From Catellatospora citrea (lineage in GTDB: Bacteria > Actinomycetota > Actinomycetes > Mycobacteriales > Micromonosporaceae): a DNA stretch of 64,000 nucleotides. A program made the position numbers and the translations under genes. Of the stretch, positions 9,106 through 18,900 are shown piece by piece (positions within the stretch are counted from its first letter, which is position 1; every line of letters begins with the position of its first letter). The notes beneath the pieces are model-generated. The model made no database searches and had not been told where the DNA came from. It saw only the letters and a list, made by a program, of their open reading frames with translations. The stretch covers positions 558,001-622,000 of the forward strand of contig NZ_RAPR01000001.1 of assembly GCF_003610235.1 (NCBI RefSeq), read 5' to 3'.

Positions 9106-9444
9106 ATGCGCACGCTTCAGTTCACCTTCCCGGCCGCGTCGCGGGCAGCCCGCCGGGCTCACGTCGGCGTGGTCGGCTCCGGGGACCTGGAGATCCTGTT
9201 CGAACCCACCGGCGCCGCCGGGTCGGCCACGGTCAGGGTCCGGACCAGCGTCGAGGGATTCGACGAGGTCTGGCAGGCGACCCTGCAGCGGTTCTTCGCC
9301 CGCGTGCCGTTGGCGGGTTCCTGGGAGCTGAACGACGCTGCCGCCACTCCGGCGCTGGTGACCCTGCGCCTGCAGCAGGCCGCCCAGGCTGCCGGCGGCG
9401 GCGCGAGCGAGCCGTCGGCCACGGGCATGCGGGAGGCGTCATGA
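9106..9444 (+). CDS. mdcC: Malonate decarboxylase acyl carrier protein (delta subunit)
   Basis: The 112-aa protein contains HVGVVGSGDLEIL, the MdcC prosthetic-group site; Ser25 in GSGD aligns with the serine that carries the phosphoribosyl-dephospho-CoA arm in characterised MdcC proteins. A normal MdcC is about 99 aa, and the extra length is a Gly/Ala/Ser-rich tail. AAGGGAG lies upstream of the ATG. The stop overlaps the mdcDE start by four bases (ATGA), so the two are coupled. Confidence 0.93.
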   Translation: MRTLQFTFPAASRAARRAHVGVVGSGDLEILFEPTGAAGSATVRVRTSVEGFDEVWQATLQRFFARVPLAGSWELNDAAATPALVTLRLQQAAQAAGGGASEPSATGMREAS

Positions 9445-11252
9445 CGGGCGACAGCACCACGGTGCCCGCGACCGACACCGCCGCGCTGCTGCTCGGCGCC
9501 AGCGTCGACGGCGGCCCCGTCGACTGGAACCGGGTGCTGCGCCGCCGCAGCTTCCTCGAACTCGATGCGCTGGCCAGGGCCGAGGCGCTGCTCGACGGGC
9601 CCGGGATCCGGGTGCTGTGCGGGCCGTTCGACCGACTGGAGTCGCCCTGGCTCGCACCGCAGGAGGTGACACCGCAGGCCGACGACGGCGTCGTCGTCGC
9701 CCGAGGCGTGATCGACGGCAACGATGCGGTCGTGCTGTCCATAGAGCAGGCGTTCCAGGGCGGCGGCGTCGGCGAGGTGTCCGGCGCGAAGATCAGCCAG
9801 GCGCTGCGGCTGGCCGCCGCCGACAGCCGGGCCGGGCGACCGGTCGCCGCGGTGCTGCTGCTGGAGACCGGCGGAGTCCGCCTCCAGGAAGCCAACCTGG
9901 GGCTCAACGCGGTCGCCGAGATCTGCGCGGCGTTGCTGGAGTTGCGCCCGCTGGCACCGGTGATCGGCGTCGTCGCCGGGTCGGTCGGCTCCTTCGGCGG
10001 TTTGAGCATCGCCACCGGCCTGTGCACCCACGTCATCGTCACGCCGGAGGCCCGGATCGGGCTCAACGGCCCGGCCGTCATCGAGCAGGAAGCCGGTGTC
10101 GCCGAGTTCGACTCCACCGACCCAGCCTTGATCTGGGCCGTCGACGGCGGCGAGCAGCGCTACCGGACCGGGCTCGCCGACACCCTCGTCATCGACGACG
10201 CCGATGCCGTGCGTGACGCGGTCCGCGGCGCGGTGGCCGCGGGCGTGACCCCGCCGGGCCGGCATCGCAGCGAGCGCCTCGACGTGCTCGACACCCGGCT
10301 GGCCACCATCGACCCCGCCGATCCTCCCGAGCCCCGGCGGCTGCGGACCCTGTGGGGCCAGGCGTACGAACCACCGCCGGGCTCGGCCGTCACCTCGCGA
10401 CGCGGCCGCGACGTGCAGCCCCACGCCGGCGCCACACAATCGTCGATGGTGCCCGGCGAGCGCGGCCTCGCCTGGACCGTCGCGCTGGCCGGCGCGCCGC
10501 CCCAGCAGGTGATCCCGTCGGTGCTGCGCGCCGACCGCGACGACATCGTCTTCCTGGCCGTGGTGCCCGATCCGGACAACCACTTCTACCGCGCGCGGCA
10601 GGGCCAGGTGGGCCTCACCGAATGCGCCGCGCTGGCCAGCACGCTGCGGGCGATCACCGCCGAGGACCGGCAGCGCGAGCGGCGCCGCCCGATCGTCGCG
10701 ATCGTGGACCTGCCCAGCCAGGCGTACGGGCGCATCGAGGAGATGGCCGGCCTGCACCAGGCGATCGCGGCGGCCGTCGACGCCGCCGACGCGGCCCGGG
10801 TCGCCGGGCACCCGCTGGTCACCCTCGTCGTCGGCAAGGCGCTGTCGGGCGGTTTCCTCGCGCACGGACTGCAGGCCTCGCAGATCCTGGCCCTCGACGA
10901 CCCGGGCGTGGAGATCCACGCCATGCACAAGGCCGCCGCCGCACGGATCACCCTGCGCACCGTCGAGCAGCTCGACGAGCTCGCCAAGTCGATCCCGCCG
11001 CTGTCCTACGACGTACGGCAATGGGCCACCCTCGGCTTCTGCGACGGCCTGCTCACCGTCGAGAACGCCGACGATCCCACCGACGCCGACGTGCGCACGG
11101 TCCTCGCCGCCATCGCCGACGCGGTGACCCGCGCCCGGCCGGGACCCGTCGACCTGTCCAACCGCCTGGACTCCGCGCAGGCGGTGAAGGTCCGGGCAGC
11201 CTCTCGCGCCGTGCGTGACGCGCTCGCGGCGCAGTGGCCGGCCCCGCGATGA
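9441..11252 (+). CDS. mdcDE: Fused malonate decarboxylase beta-gamma subunits
   Basis: The 603-aa protein fuses two crotonase-fold carboxyltransferase-like halves. Residues about 1-300 match the beta subunit MdcD (FQGGGVGEVSGAKISQAL; LLETGGVRLQEANLGLNA; SVGSFGGLSIATGLCTHV). Residues about 325-600 match the gamma subunit MdcE (DIVFLAVVPDPDNHFYRAR; LVTLVVGKALSGGFLAHGLQ; DGLLTVENADDP). The beta-gamma pair decarboxylates malonyl-S-MdcC to regenerate acetyl-S-MdcC, releasing carbon dioxide. They are separate genes in the best-studied Gram-negative operons. The junction at about residues 300-325 is a short Pro-rich linker with no internal stop or frame change, so the fusion is real in this sequence. 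It overlaps mdcC and mdcG by four bases each. Confidence 0.93.
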   Translation: MTGDSTTVPATDTAALLLGASVDGGPVDWNRVLRRRSFLELDALARAEALLDGPGIRVLCGPFDRLESPWLAPQEVTPQADDGVVVARGVIDGNDAVVLSIEQAFQGGGVGEVSGAKISQALRLAAADSRAGRPVAAVLLLETGGVRLQEANLGLNAVAEICAALLELRPLAPVIGVVAGSVGSFGGLSIATGLCTHVIVTPEARIGLNGPAVIEQEAGVAEFDSTDPALIWAVDGGEQRYRTGLADTLVIDDADAVRDAVRGAVAAGVTPPGRHRSERLDVLDTRLATIDPADPPEPRRLRTLWGQAYEPPPGSAVTSRRGRDVQPHAGATQSSMVPGERGLAWTVALAGAPPQQVIPSVLRADRDDIVFLAVVPDPDNHFYRARQGQVGLTECAALASTLRAITAEDRQRERRRPIVAIVDLPSQAYGRIEEMAGLHQAIAAAVDAADAARVAGHPLVTLVVGKALSGGFLAHGLQASQILALDDPGVEIHAMHKAAAARITLRTVEQLDELAKSIPPLSYDVRQWATLGFCDGLLTVENADDPTDADVRTVLAAIADAVTRARPGPVDLSNRLDSAQAVKVRAASRAVRDALAAQWPAPR

Positions 11253-11911
11253 CCGCCGTACGCCCGCACGACCTGGTCCGTCTCGCCGCTCCCGAGGCCC
11301 TGCTGACCGGCGGCGCACCCGGCTGGGTCGGCGACGCGCTCGCCCGTGCGCCGTGGGTCGTGGTCCGCCGCGCCACGGCCACGGCGGGGCGGCTGGCTGT
11401 CGGAGTCCGCGGCGCCGGCCGGCACCAGCGTCACGCCGCCGAGGCGCCGCCTGCCGCCGTCGCCGGTGTCGTCGTGCCGGAGCGGTTGCGGTCCCCACCG
11501 CACCACGGTCCGGCGACCGGACCGGTCTGCCGCACGCGAGCCCTGGCCGCGCTGCATGACCTCGGCCCGGCTCTCGACGCCCGGAAGCTGGTCTGGGGCC
11601 CGGTCGGCAGCGTCGGCTTCGAGCTGGCCACCGGGCAGCCGGCCACCGGTCCCGACAGCGATCTCGACCTCATCGTGCGGGTGCTCGAACTGCCCGATCC
11701 GGGCTGGGCCGCCGACCTGCTCGGCGGGCTCACCGACGCGGCGGCCCGGGTGGACTGTCTGCTGGAGACGCCCGCCGGTGCCGTGGCCCTGGCCGAACTG
11801 GCCGGCGGACCCGCGCAGGTGGTGCTGCGTACCGCAGACGGCCCCAGGCTCGTCACGCCCGCGCAGGTCCGGGCGATGTGCGCCCGGCGTGCCGGACCCG
11901 TCGGCGGCTGA
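11249..11911 (+). CDS. mdcG: Phosphoribosyl-dephospho-CoA transferase
   Basis: The 220-aa protein carries the nucleotidyltransferase signature KLVWGPVGSVGFELATG followed by GPDSDLDLIVRV, with paired aspartates in DSDLD. MdcG loads the prosthetic group made by MdcB onto the serine of MdcC. The ATG at 11249 overlaps the mdcDE stop (ATGA). The family is about 200-210 aa. mdcH follows after six bases. Confidence 0.88.
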   Translation: MTAVRPHDLVRLAAPEALLTGGAPGWVGDALARAPWVVVRRATATAGRLAVGVRGAGRHQRHAAEAPPAAVAGVVVPERLRSPPHHGPATGPVCRTRALAALHDLGPALDARKLVWGPVGSVGFELATGQPATGPDSDLDLIVRVLELPDPGWAADLLGGLTDAAARVDCLLETPAGAVALAELAGGPAQVVLRTADGPRLVTPAQVRAMCARRAGPVGG

Positions 11912-11917
11912 CCTCCG

Positions 11918-12865
11918 ATGACCACCGCGCTGCTCTTTCCCGGTCAAGGCTCGCAACGCCCCGGAATGCTGGCGGACCTGCCGGACACCCCGGCCGGCAG
12001 GCAGGCGTTGCAGCAGGCACGAGAAGTGCTGGCCACACTCGACGGTGTGCCGGAACCGGTCGATGACGCCGCGGCGCTGCAGGCGACCACCAACGCCCAG
12101 CTCGCACTGCTGATCGCCGGGGTCGTCACCGCCCGCGCACTGATCGACGACCACGGGCTGCAGGTGGAAGCGGTGGCGGGGCATTCCGTCGGTGCGTTCG
12201 CGGCCGCGGTCACCGCCGGGGTCCTCGGCCTCGACGACGCGCTGCGCGCCGTCGCGGTCCGCGGCAGGGAGATGGAACGCGCCTGCGCGGGCCGGGACTG
12301 GGGCATGGCGGCGCTGACCGGACTGGGCGAGAGCGCCGCGCGCGCCCTCGTCGACGCGGTGGCGACCCGGGACGCGCCGCTGTGGCTGGCCAACCTCAAT
12401 GCCGCCGACCAGGTCGTGGTCAGCGGCACCCGGCAGGCCCTGGACCGGCTCGCGACGCAGGCCCCGGCGGCCGGCGCGCGCGACCTGCGACGGTTGGCGG
12501 TGTCGGTGGCCTCGCACTGCCCCCTGCAGGCCGCGACCGCGCAGGCGGTCGCGCGAGCCCTGACCCACGTCACCCCGGGCACGCAGCGACGCGCCTATTT
12601 CGCCGACACCACCGGCCGCCGGCTGGCCGCCGCACCCGCACTGGTGCTCGACGACCTGGCCGCAGCGGTGGCGCAGCCGGTCCGCTGGTACGACATCATC
12701 CGCCTGATGCCCGAGGTCGGGGTGACCGCCACGGTCGAGGTGCCGCCTGGTCACGTGTTGTCCGCCATCAACGCCCGCCAGAACCCGGCGATGACCACCG
12801 TCGCCGTCGACGAGGTCGGCATCGCCGCGGCACTGCGCCGTATCAGCCGCGCGAGCATGACGTAG
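11918..12865 (+). CDS. mdcH: Malonyl-CoA:MdcC (ACP) transacylase
   Basis: The 315-aa protein has the FabD/MdcH acyltransferase layout: LLFPGQGSQRPGM at the N-terminus, the nucleophile elbow AGHSVGAFAAAV, and a later catalytic His region VASHCPL. MdcH charges the carrier protein with malonyl from malonyl-CoA to prime the malonate decarboxylase cycle. It is the last gene of the operon. A hairpin at 12938-12973 follows and faces a convergent gene. Fatty-acid FabD is very similar, but the position after mdcG settles the assignment. Confidence 0.88.
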   Translation: MTTALLFPGQGSQRPGMLADLPDTPAGRQALQQAREVLATLDGVPEPVDDAAALQATTNAQLALLIAGVVTARALIDDHGLQVEAVAGHSVGAFAAAVTAGVLGLDDALRAVAVRGREMERACAGRDWGMAALTGLGESAARALVDAVATRDAPLWLANLNAADQVVVSGTRQALDRLATQAPAAGARDLRRLAVSVASHCPLQAATAQAVARALTHVTPGTQRRAYFADTTGRRLAAAPALVLDDLAAAVAQPVRWYDIIRLMPEVGVTATVEVPPGHVLSAINARQNPAMTTVAVDEVGIAAALRRISRASMT

Positions 12866-12937
12866 ACACGCTGGCGAACCGACCGAACGCGGTTCAAGTA
12901 GGTGCGCGGCCCGCACTGGCGGCTGCCCTTCACGGCC

Positions 12938-12973
12938 TCCGGCGGCCCGACTGCGGTGAGTCGGCCCGCCGGA
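12938..12973. terminator. Hairpin between convergent mdcH and hydrolase genes
   Basis: The arms TCCGGCGGCCCGAC (12938-12951) and GTCGGCCCGCCGGA (12960-12973) pair with one mismatch around an eight-base loop. It sits between the stops of two convergent genes, so it can serve both strands. There is no T tract, as is usual in high-GC actinobacteria. Confidence 0.6.
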
Positions 12974-12986
12974 CGCCCCCGCCTGC

Positions 12987-13886
12987 TCAGTTCCCGGCGC
13001 ACACCGCCCGGGCCGCGGCGAGGATCTGCTCGGTGACCGCATCGGGGTGAGAGATCAGCGTCAGGTGCGATCCGCCAGGAACCACCTTGACCTGGGAATT
13101 CGCGCGCTTTGCCATGGCCATCTGCGACTCCGGCGTGATGATCTTGTCGTCGCCGCCGATGACGTACCACGACGGGATCGTCATCCAGGCCGCCTGCGCG
13201 CTCGGGGTCGAGAATGCCGTCTTGGTCGCCGGACGCTGACTCGCCCAGAGCACCTCGACCAGCTGTTCGGGCAGGTCAGGGGCGAACGACTCGACGAAGA
13301 CGTCCTCCAGCAGGTACAGGTCGGCATCGCCCTCGGGCGCGTTCGGGTACGGGACCGCCTCGAACAGGGTGTCCGGATCGGCGTTCAGGACCGAAGTCTG
13401 CCCGCTGGTCTGCGCGCTGGTCTCGCCCACCGCAGGTGCGCTGGCGTCGACGTACACCAGCTGCTTGACGGCGTCGATGCCGGCGGCCGCGTTGCTGATC
13501 ACCGATCCACCGTAGGAGTGCCCGACGAGCACGATCGGACCGGACAGGGTCTTGAGGAAATCCGCGACCGACGCGGCGTCACCGGTGAGCCCGCGCAACG
13601 GGTTGGCGACGGCCCGCGCCACGTACCCGGCATTCTGCAGTCTCTGCACCTCGCCGCTCCAGCTGGAGGCGTCGGCGAACGCGCCGTGGACCAGCACCAC
13701 CGTCGGCTTGACGCAGTCAGCCCCGGCGGGAATCGGACCGCCGCCGTCCGAGCGCGACGGCCAGCCGCGAAGGCCGGAACCGGCTGCCTGCGCCGGCGCG
13801 CCGCCCAGCCCGGTGACGGCGATCGCCACCGCGGTCAGCGCCGCAAGCCAACCGGCGCGGCCACTGTCGATCGAAACCATCTTCAT
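12987..13886 (-). CDS. Secreted alpha/beta hydrolase
   Basis: The 299-aa protein starts with a signal peptide (residues about 1-36, hydrophobic AALTAVAIAVTGLGGAPAQAA with an AQA-like cleavage site). It continues as an alpha/beta hydrolase: PTVVLVHGAFADASSW holds the oxyanion HG, GHSYGG the nucleophile serine, and GGSHLTLISHP the catalytic His near the C-terminus. It resembles exported esterase or haloalkane-dehalogenase-like proteins annotated generically in actinomycetes; the substrate is unknown. The ATG at 13886 was chosen because it gives a clean signal peptide; longer in-frame starts up to 14165 would prepend a charged tail. It is divergent from the P450 gene across a region with an 8-bp inverted repeat. 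Confidence 0.85.
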   Translation of the reverse strand: MKMVSIDSGRAGWLAALTAVAIAVTGLGGAPAQAAGSGLRGWPSRSDGGGPIPAGADCVKPTVVLVHGAFADASSWSGEVQRLQNAGYVARAVANPLRGLTGDAASVADFLKTLSGPIVLVGHSYGGSVISNAAAGIDAVKQLVYVDASAPAVGETSAQTSGQTSVLNADPDTLFEAVPYPNAPEGDADLYLLEDVFVESFAPDLPEQLVEVLWASQRPATKTAFSTPSAQAAWMTIPSWYVIGGDDKIITPESQMAMAKRANSQVKVVPGGSHLTLISHPDAVTEQILAAARAVCAGN

Positions 13887-14202
13887 CGGACCCCGTTTCG
13901 TAAGTGGCACAGCCCCGTCCGCAGTGGATCGCGACCAACCCGGAAGGCTGCCATGACCGAATGGTGATTCCGAATGCAGACTAACCATCAGCAATCGGAG
14001 CTGGATGGTTAATCGACGGTGATAGTGGTGCACAACATCGCAGATGTGCCGACGGGCTGCGCCATCCGGCTTCCCCGACATTCCTCGATCCTCCGGCATA
14101 TGCTGTTTTGCGGTGGTTGCCTGCGTGTCGCCGCGGCCCTGGCCGGCGGGGTTGCCGCCCACCACGCGACCCTGGCCCGGCCCGTCGGAGAGAGGTGCCG
14201 GG
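13887..14202. other. Divergent intergenic region, hydrolase/P450
   Basis: These 316 bases contain no convincing gene. The recognisable element is the inverted repeat at 13982-14011, listed separately. The P450 ribosome site (GGAGAGAGG) lies at the right edge. The region is somewhat less GC-rich than its flanks around 13960-14050. Confidence 0.5.
13982..14011. promoter_or_regulatory. Inverted repeat TAACCATC-N14-GATGGTTA (candidate operator)
   Basis: Two perfect 8-bp arms are separated by 14 bases, between the divergently transcribed hydrolase and P450 genes. The spacing and symmetry suit a dimeric repressor such as a TetR- or XRE-type protein. No regulator gene is adjacent, so the binder would be encoded elsewhere. 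Confidence 0.45.
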
Positions 14203-15723
14203 ATGGCTGGTCGGTCAGCTGGCGGCGGCGCGGAGCCCGCAGCGCGGTCTCTACCGCAGCCGGACGGGCCCGCCTCGGATGTGCCAGGTGCGACGGCGCC
14301 TCCCGTGGGGATCCTGCCGGCCGATTTCGAGGCCGACTATGTCAGCGGGGCTGTCGCACCGTTCCTGTCGAGCAGCGAGTTCGCCGGGGAGACGCCCATG
14401 CTCCCCATGATCGATCTCGCGCTGACCAAAGAGAACGCCCTGGCCGGCCACCTCTGGGGGCTGCTGTACGACGGCTGGACACCCGAGCCCGTCCGGCAGG
14501 GCGTCACCGTCTTCGCCCAGGGCTACGAGAAGCGCGGCCCGCACAACGCCCGCAAAAAGATCTTCATGTCGGCGACCACACCGGACCTGATCGACACCCG
14601 GTACCGCCACCGCCTCCGGCGCTTCCACGAGCGGCTGCTCGCCGACGACCACGCCGGCGAGCCCGTGATGAGCCGCTTCCTCGACCTGTACTACGAGCTC
14701 TTCTGGGATCTGCACGTCGGCGCGACCGGCGAACCGCTGCCCGCCGAGGTCCGCCGGTTCACCGCGGACTTCACCACGGTGCTGGGCTTCTGGTTCCCGA
14801 CCTCGGAGACCGTGCACCGGGCGTACATGCGCGCACGCGCCGACCGGGCCGCGCTCCTGGCCTGGCTCGACGCCCGCGTCCAGGCGCTCGTCGACGGCAC
14901 CGCACCCGACCCCGAGACCACTCTCGTCCACTACTGGCTGAAGAACGGCGAGCTGGGCGAGAACTTCAGCCGCGACGACGTCCTGATCGAGTGCCTGCAC
15001 GATCTGATGGCGTTCCCCCAGTGGGCGACGACGGTGCACCAGGTGGCGAGCAGACTGGAGCCGACGCGCGGAGACGCCGACGTGCGGTCCTGGTTCGACA
15101 GGACCATGCGGGCCGGGCCGGACGAGCCCGACGACGGCCCGTTCACCCCCCTGGACCGGCTGGTGATGGAGCTGTTTCGAACGATATCCCCGAACCCGGG
15201 CAGCCTGTCGGCGCTGCGGCGCCAGCAGGCGCTGCTCGGCGGGGGTTTCAGCGGTGTCGTGACGCCGCACGCCGCGGCGAACAACGATCCCCGGCACTGG
15301 GCCGACCCGACCAGGTTCGATCCCGACCGCTACCGGACGGCCCCGACGAGTGCGGACAATGACGACGCGAGGTGCCGGCAGGCCGGGCTGGCGCGCTGCC
15401 CGTTCCCGAAGGAGGCGTTCGCCGTCCGGGACGGCCGCGCGGTGCGGCTGGTCAACTCCGGGTACGGCGCGGTCTACAGCGAGATCGACGGCACGCCGCA
15501 TCCGGTGTGCGACACGGCGGGCTATGCGGCGTTCGGGTTCGGCTACCGGCGCTGTCCCGCCGAGCACCTGTCGGTCGAGTTCGTCAAGGAGTTCCTGCGC
15601 AAGGTCTGGCAGGACGGGATCTCGTTCGTACGGCTCGACGTCGAGGCTCCGCAGCGGGTGCCGGTGAACCCGGGGACGGTCGTCGACGACCTCACCTTCC
15701 GCCTGCCGACCGGGCCGAGCTGA
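14203..15723 (+). CDS. Divergent cytochrome P450-like haem protein
   Basis: The 506-aa protein keeps late P450 landmarks: an ExxR-type K helix (ELFR, E323 and R326), then AANNDPRHWADPTRFDPDRYR, then the haem-ligand loop FGFGYRRCPAEHL with the thiolate Cys451. I see no standard I-helix AGxDT threonine motif, and between the meander and the Cys loop there is an insert of about 70 residues with three cysteines. These features differ from typical soluble actinobacterial P450s (about 400 aa) and recall P450 relatives that rearrange peroxides, such as the CYP74-like group, but I cannot place it firmly. Start ATG at 14203 has GGAGAGAGG seven bases upstream. The N-terminal 40 residues are Ala/Pro-rich. 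No redox partner gene is adjacent. Confidence 0.7.
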   Translation: MAGRSAGGGAEPAARSLPQPDGPASDVPGATAPPVGILPADFEADYVSGAVAPFLSSSEFAGETPMLPMIDLALTKENALAGHLWGLLYDGWTPEPVRQGVTVFAQGYEKRGPHNARKKIFMSATTPDLIDTRYRHRLRRFHERLLADDHAGEPVMSRFLDLYYELFWDLHVGATGEPLPAEVRRFTADFTTVLGFWFPTSETVHRAYMRARADRAALLAWLDARVQALVDGTAPDPETTLVHYWLKNGELGENFSRDDVLIECLHDLMAFPQWATTVHQVASRLEPTRGDADVRSWFDRTMRAGPDEPDDGPFTPLDRLVMELFRTISPNPGSLSALRRQQALLGGGFSGVVTPHAAANNDPRHWADPTRFDPDRYRTAPTSADNDDARCRQAGLARCPFPKEAFAVRDGRAVRLVNSGYGAVYSEIDGTPHPVCDTAGYAAFGFGYRRCPAEHLSVEFVKEFLRKVWQDGISFVRLDVEAPQRVPVNPGTVVDDLTFRLPTGPS

Positions 15724-15925
15724 CCAGCCCACGCCACGGATCGGGGCGGCCGCGCCCGGTGCGGCCGTGATCGGCGCACGCGACGGCACTGTCTCCCGGC
15801 GGACCTGCGGCGTGCCGACAGTTCGACCACCGGTGGAGACCGCTTCACCTTCGGCACATACATTTCCGGCATCACCAGTTCCGGGCGGGCCCGCACCCGC
15901 ACGGACGGATATCGGGAGTTTCGCC

Positions 15926-18900
15926 ATGAGTTCCACCAGCCTGGGCGGCGGCGCCACCCCGCCGGTCGGCCACGAACCCGCCGTCGACAGGGTGCAGGCC
16001 GGTCACGTCGTCATCTCGTACGCCCCTGACGACGCGGGGCATGTCGAAGCCGTCCGGGACCTGTGGATCCTGCTGCGGGCGGCAGGCGTCGACGCGAGGC
16101 TGGCGACCACCTCGGTCAGCTCGCCCGCCGAGCTCCAGGGTGCCGCCGCCGTCGTCGTGGTCGGCTCGCCGCTCTACCGGGAGGTCGCCGCCGCGGAGCC
16201 GGCCGGAGAACACACGCAGCTGTGGCAGGCGGCCCGGTCGATCGAGGAACTGGCCGGCGGTGCCGAGAAGTCCGCCGCCGTGCTGCCGGTGGTGCTGCCC
16301 GGCGGTGCGGCGGGCCACCTGCCGGCGTTCCTGTCCGCGCACACCGCTCCCCTGTTCCGGCTGCGCACGCTGAGCCGGCGCGGCGTCGCGGCCCTGGTCG
16401 GCGCGCTTCACGAGCGCTGCGGCTCGGCGGATCCGACGCCGCGCCACGAGCTGCGCCTGGCCGTGAGCGTGGCGGACGGCAGGGTCCGCTGCGCCACGAC
16501 GCTGTCCGGGACGCTGCTGTGCGAGCGGGACGAGCTGCTGCCGTTCGGCCGGGACGAGGTCTGGTCGCTGCTGGACCTGCCCGACGCGCAGACGCGGCTG
16601 GCGCGGCTGGGTCAGCGGCTGTCCGAGGCGCTGTTCGACGCCGACTGTCTCGACCAGCTCACCACCCTGGTCACGAAGTCCGCCGAGGGCACCGTCGTCG
16701 ACATCGTCATCGAGGCCGACGGTGCGGCGCACGAGCTGCCGTTCGAGCTGATCCAGCTCACCGACCAGCAGGTCCTGGCCACCGTCGACGGCGTACGCCT
16801 GACCCGGACCGTCACCGGCGTGCCGGCCCAGGCCCTCGCCCCGTCGCCGGGACCGCTGAAGATCCTCGTCGCGGTCGGGGCGCCGGAGGTCACCGAGAAC
16901 CCGGCGCTGGACGTGGAGGCCGAGATGCAGGCCATCGTCGGCGTCGTCGGTGGCCTGGGCCGGGCCGAGGTGACGATCCTGGAGACGGCAGGCCCGCAGG
17001 AGATCGCCGAGGCGTTGCGACGCGACGCCTACCACGTGTTGCACCTGTCCGCGCACGGATCTCCGTACGGGGTGGAGTTGGAGGACCGGGACGGCAACGC
17101 GGTCGACGTGCAGGCCGAGGACCTGGTGCGGGCGTTGCGCCGCGGCGGCCGGGTGCTGCCGCTGATCGTGCTGTCCAGCTGCGGGGGCGCGTCGGATGCG
17201 GACGCGGGCCTGGCGGTGACCCTGCTGCGGCACGGCGCCGAGCGGGTCATCGCGATGCAGACCACGGTCACCGACGTGTACGCCACCGGGCTGATCACCC
17301 GCGTCTACCGTTCGCTCGCCGAGCAGAACACCTCGGTCGCCGAGGCGTTGGCCGAGGCGAGGTCGGCGCTGTTCGACGACGCGCAGGGCAACCGGACGCC
17401 GCAGCGGCCCGAGTATGCGGTGGCGGCGCTGTTCGCGGCCGGGGACGGCCCGCTGTGGGACGCCGCGACGGCCCCTGAGCCCCTGAGCAACCCGACGGAG
17501 CTGCCCGGCGGCGCGGACGTGCGCGACCTGTCGCTGGGCGAGCTGGTCGGCCGGCGCGCACTGCTGCGCACCGTGTCGCGGGTGCTGCGTGACGAGGTCC
17601 CGTCCGGCGGCAGGGCACCGCTGGTCAACGGTGTGAGGTTGACCGGCGCGGCCGGGATCGGCAAGACCGCCCTGGCGGGCCGCGTGGTCAACCGGTTGCG
17701 GGACGACGTCGACGACCCGTGGACGATCGTCGTGCAGCAGGGCCTGTGGAATCCGGAGCAGCTCGTCGCGGATCTCGCCGCGGCCGGAACCGACGTCGAC
17801 GGCCACGGCGACCAGACCCACGCCCTGGCTGCGATCACGGCCGCGCTGCGTACGCGGCGGCTGCTGATCGTGTTCGACGACTTCGAGCAGAACCTCACCA
17901 CGGGCGGCGCAGGCTTCGTCGACCCCGGATTCGAGCAGGTCTTCACGGCGCTGTGCGGGGCTGCGGAGCGCGGGAAGATCCTGGTGGCGAGCCGCTACCC
18001 GGTGCCGGTCGAGGTGCCGCTGCTGCGGGCCGAGGTGCCGCCGCTGGGCGACGCCGAGCTGCGCCGGATGCTGCTGCGGCTGCCCGCGCTGCGCGAGTTG
18101 TCCCCCGCCGACCGCGAGACGGTGCTGCAGGTCGCGGATGGACATCCGCGGCTGCTGGAGTTCGTCGACGCGCTGCTGCGCGGCGGCGCCCGGGCCCGGC
18201 TGCCCGAGGTCACCGCACGGCTGCGCAGGCTGGCCAGGCAGGAGCGGATGACACTCGCCCGCTCGGCCGGCGCCGCCGAGGCGACCCGGCAGGCGGTGGC
18301 GCTGACGGCCCGCGACATGCTCCTCGACGACCTGCTGGGCCTGCTGTCCGACGTGGAACGGGAGACGCTGCTGCAGGCCGCGGTGTGCCGGGTGGCGCTG
18401 TCGCCGGGCGACCTCGCGTTCGCGGTGCGGGGCCGGGAGGCGTCCGATGAGGAGCACGCCGCGACGGCGGGACACGTCTCCCGGCTGCGGGACCTCACCC
18501 TGGTCACCGGCGGCGAAGCGGTCGCCGTGGAGCCGTGGCTGCGCGAGGCCCTGACACCGTTGCAGGGCGTGCAGCGCCTCGACCGGCATGAGCGGGCCGC
18601 AGCCATGTGCCGCCGCATCGTCGCCGAGGGCCGGGCCGACTTCACGACCCTCACCGAGGCCGTACGCCATCTCGCGTCCGCCGGCCGGTTCGACGAGCTC
18701 GCGGAGTTCGCCGACGCGACGCTGCCCAGCCTGGGCGGGCAACTCACCGTCGCGGCGTTCCTCGGCGACGTCACCCCGGCCCTGCCCGACGGCCACGCCG
18801 CATACCCGGCGCTGCTCGGCCGAGAGCGGGACGCGCTGGAAGCCACCGGCGCCACCACCGCGGCCGCGGCCAAGGGCGAGGAACTGGTCGCACTGGCCGC

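Noticed and set aside
9159..11498. 779-aa minus-strand frame across mdcC-DE-G
   Set aside because: Shadow of the malonate decarboxylase genes, without domain signatures.
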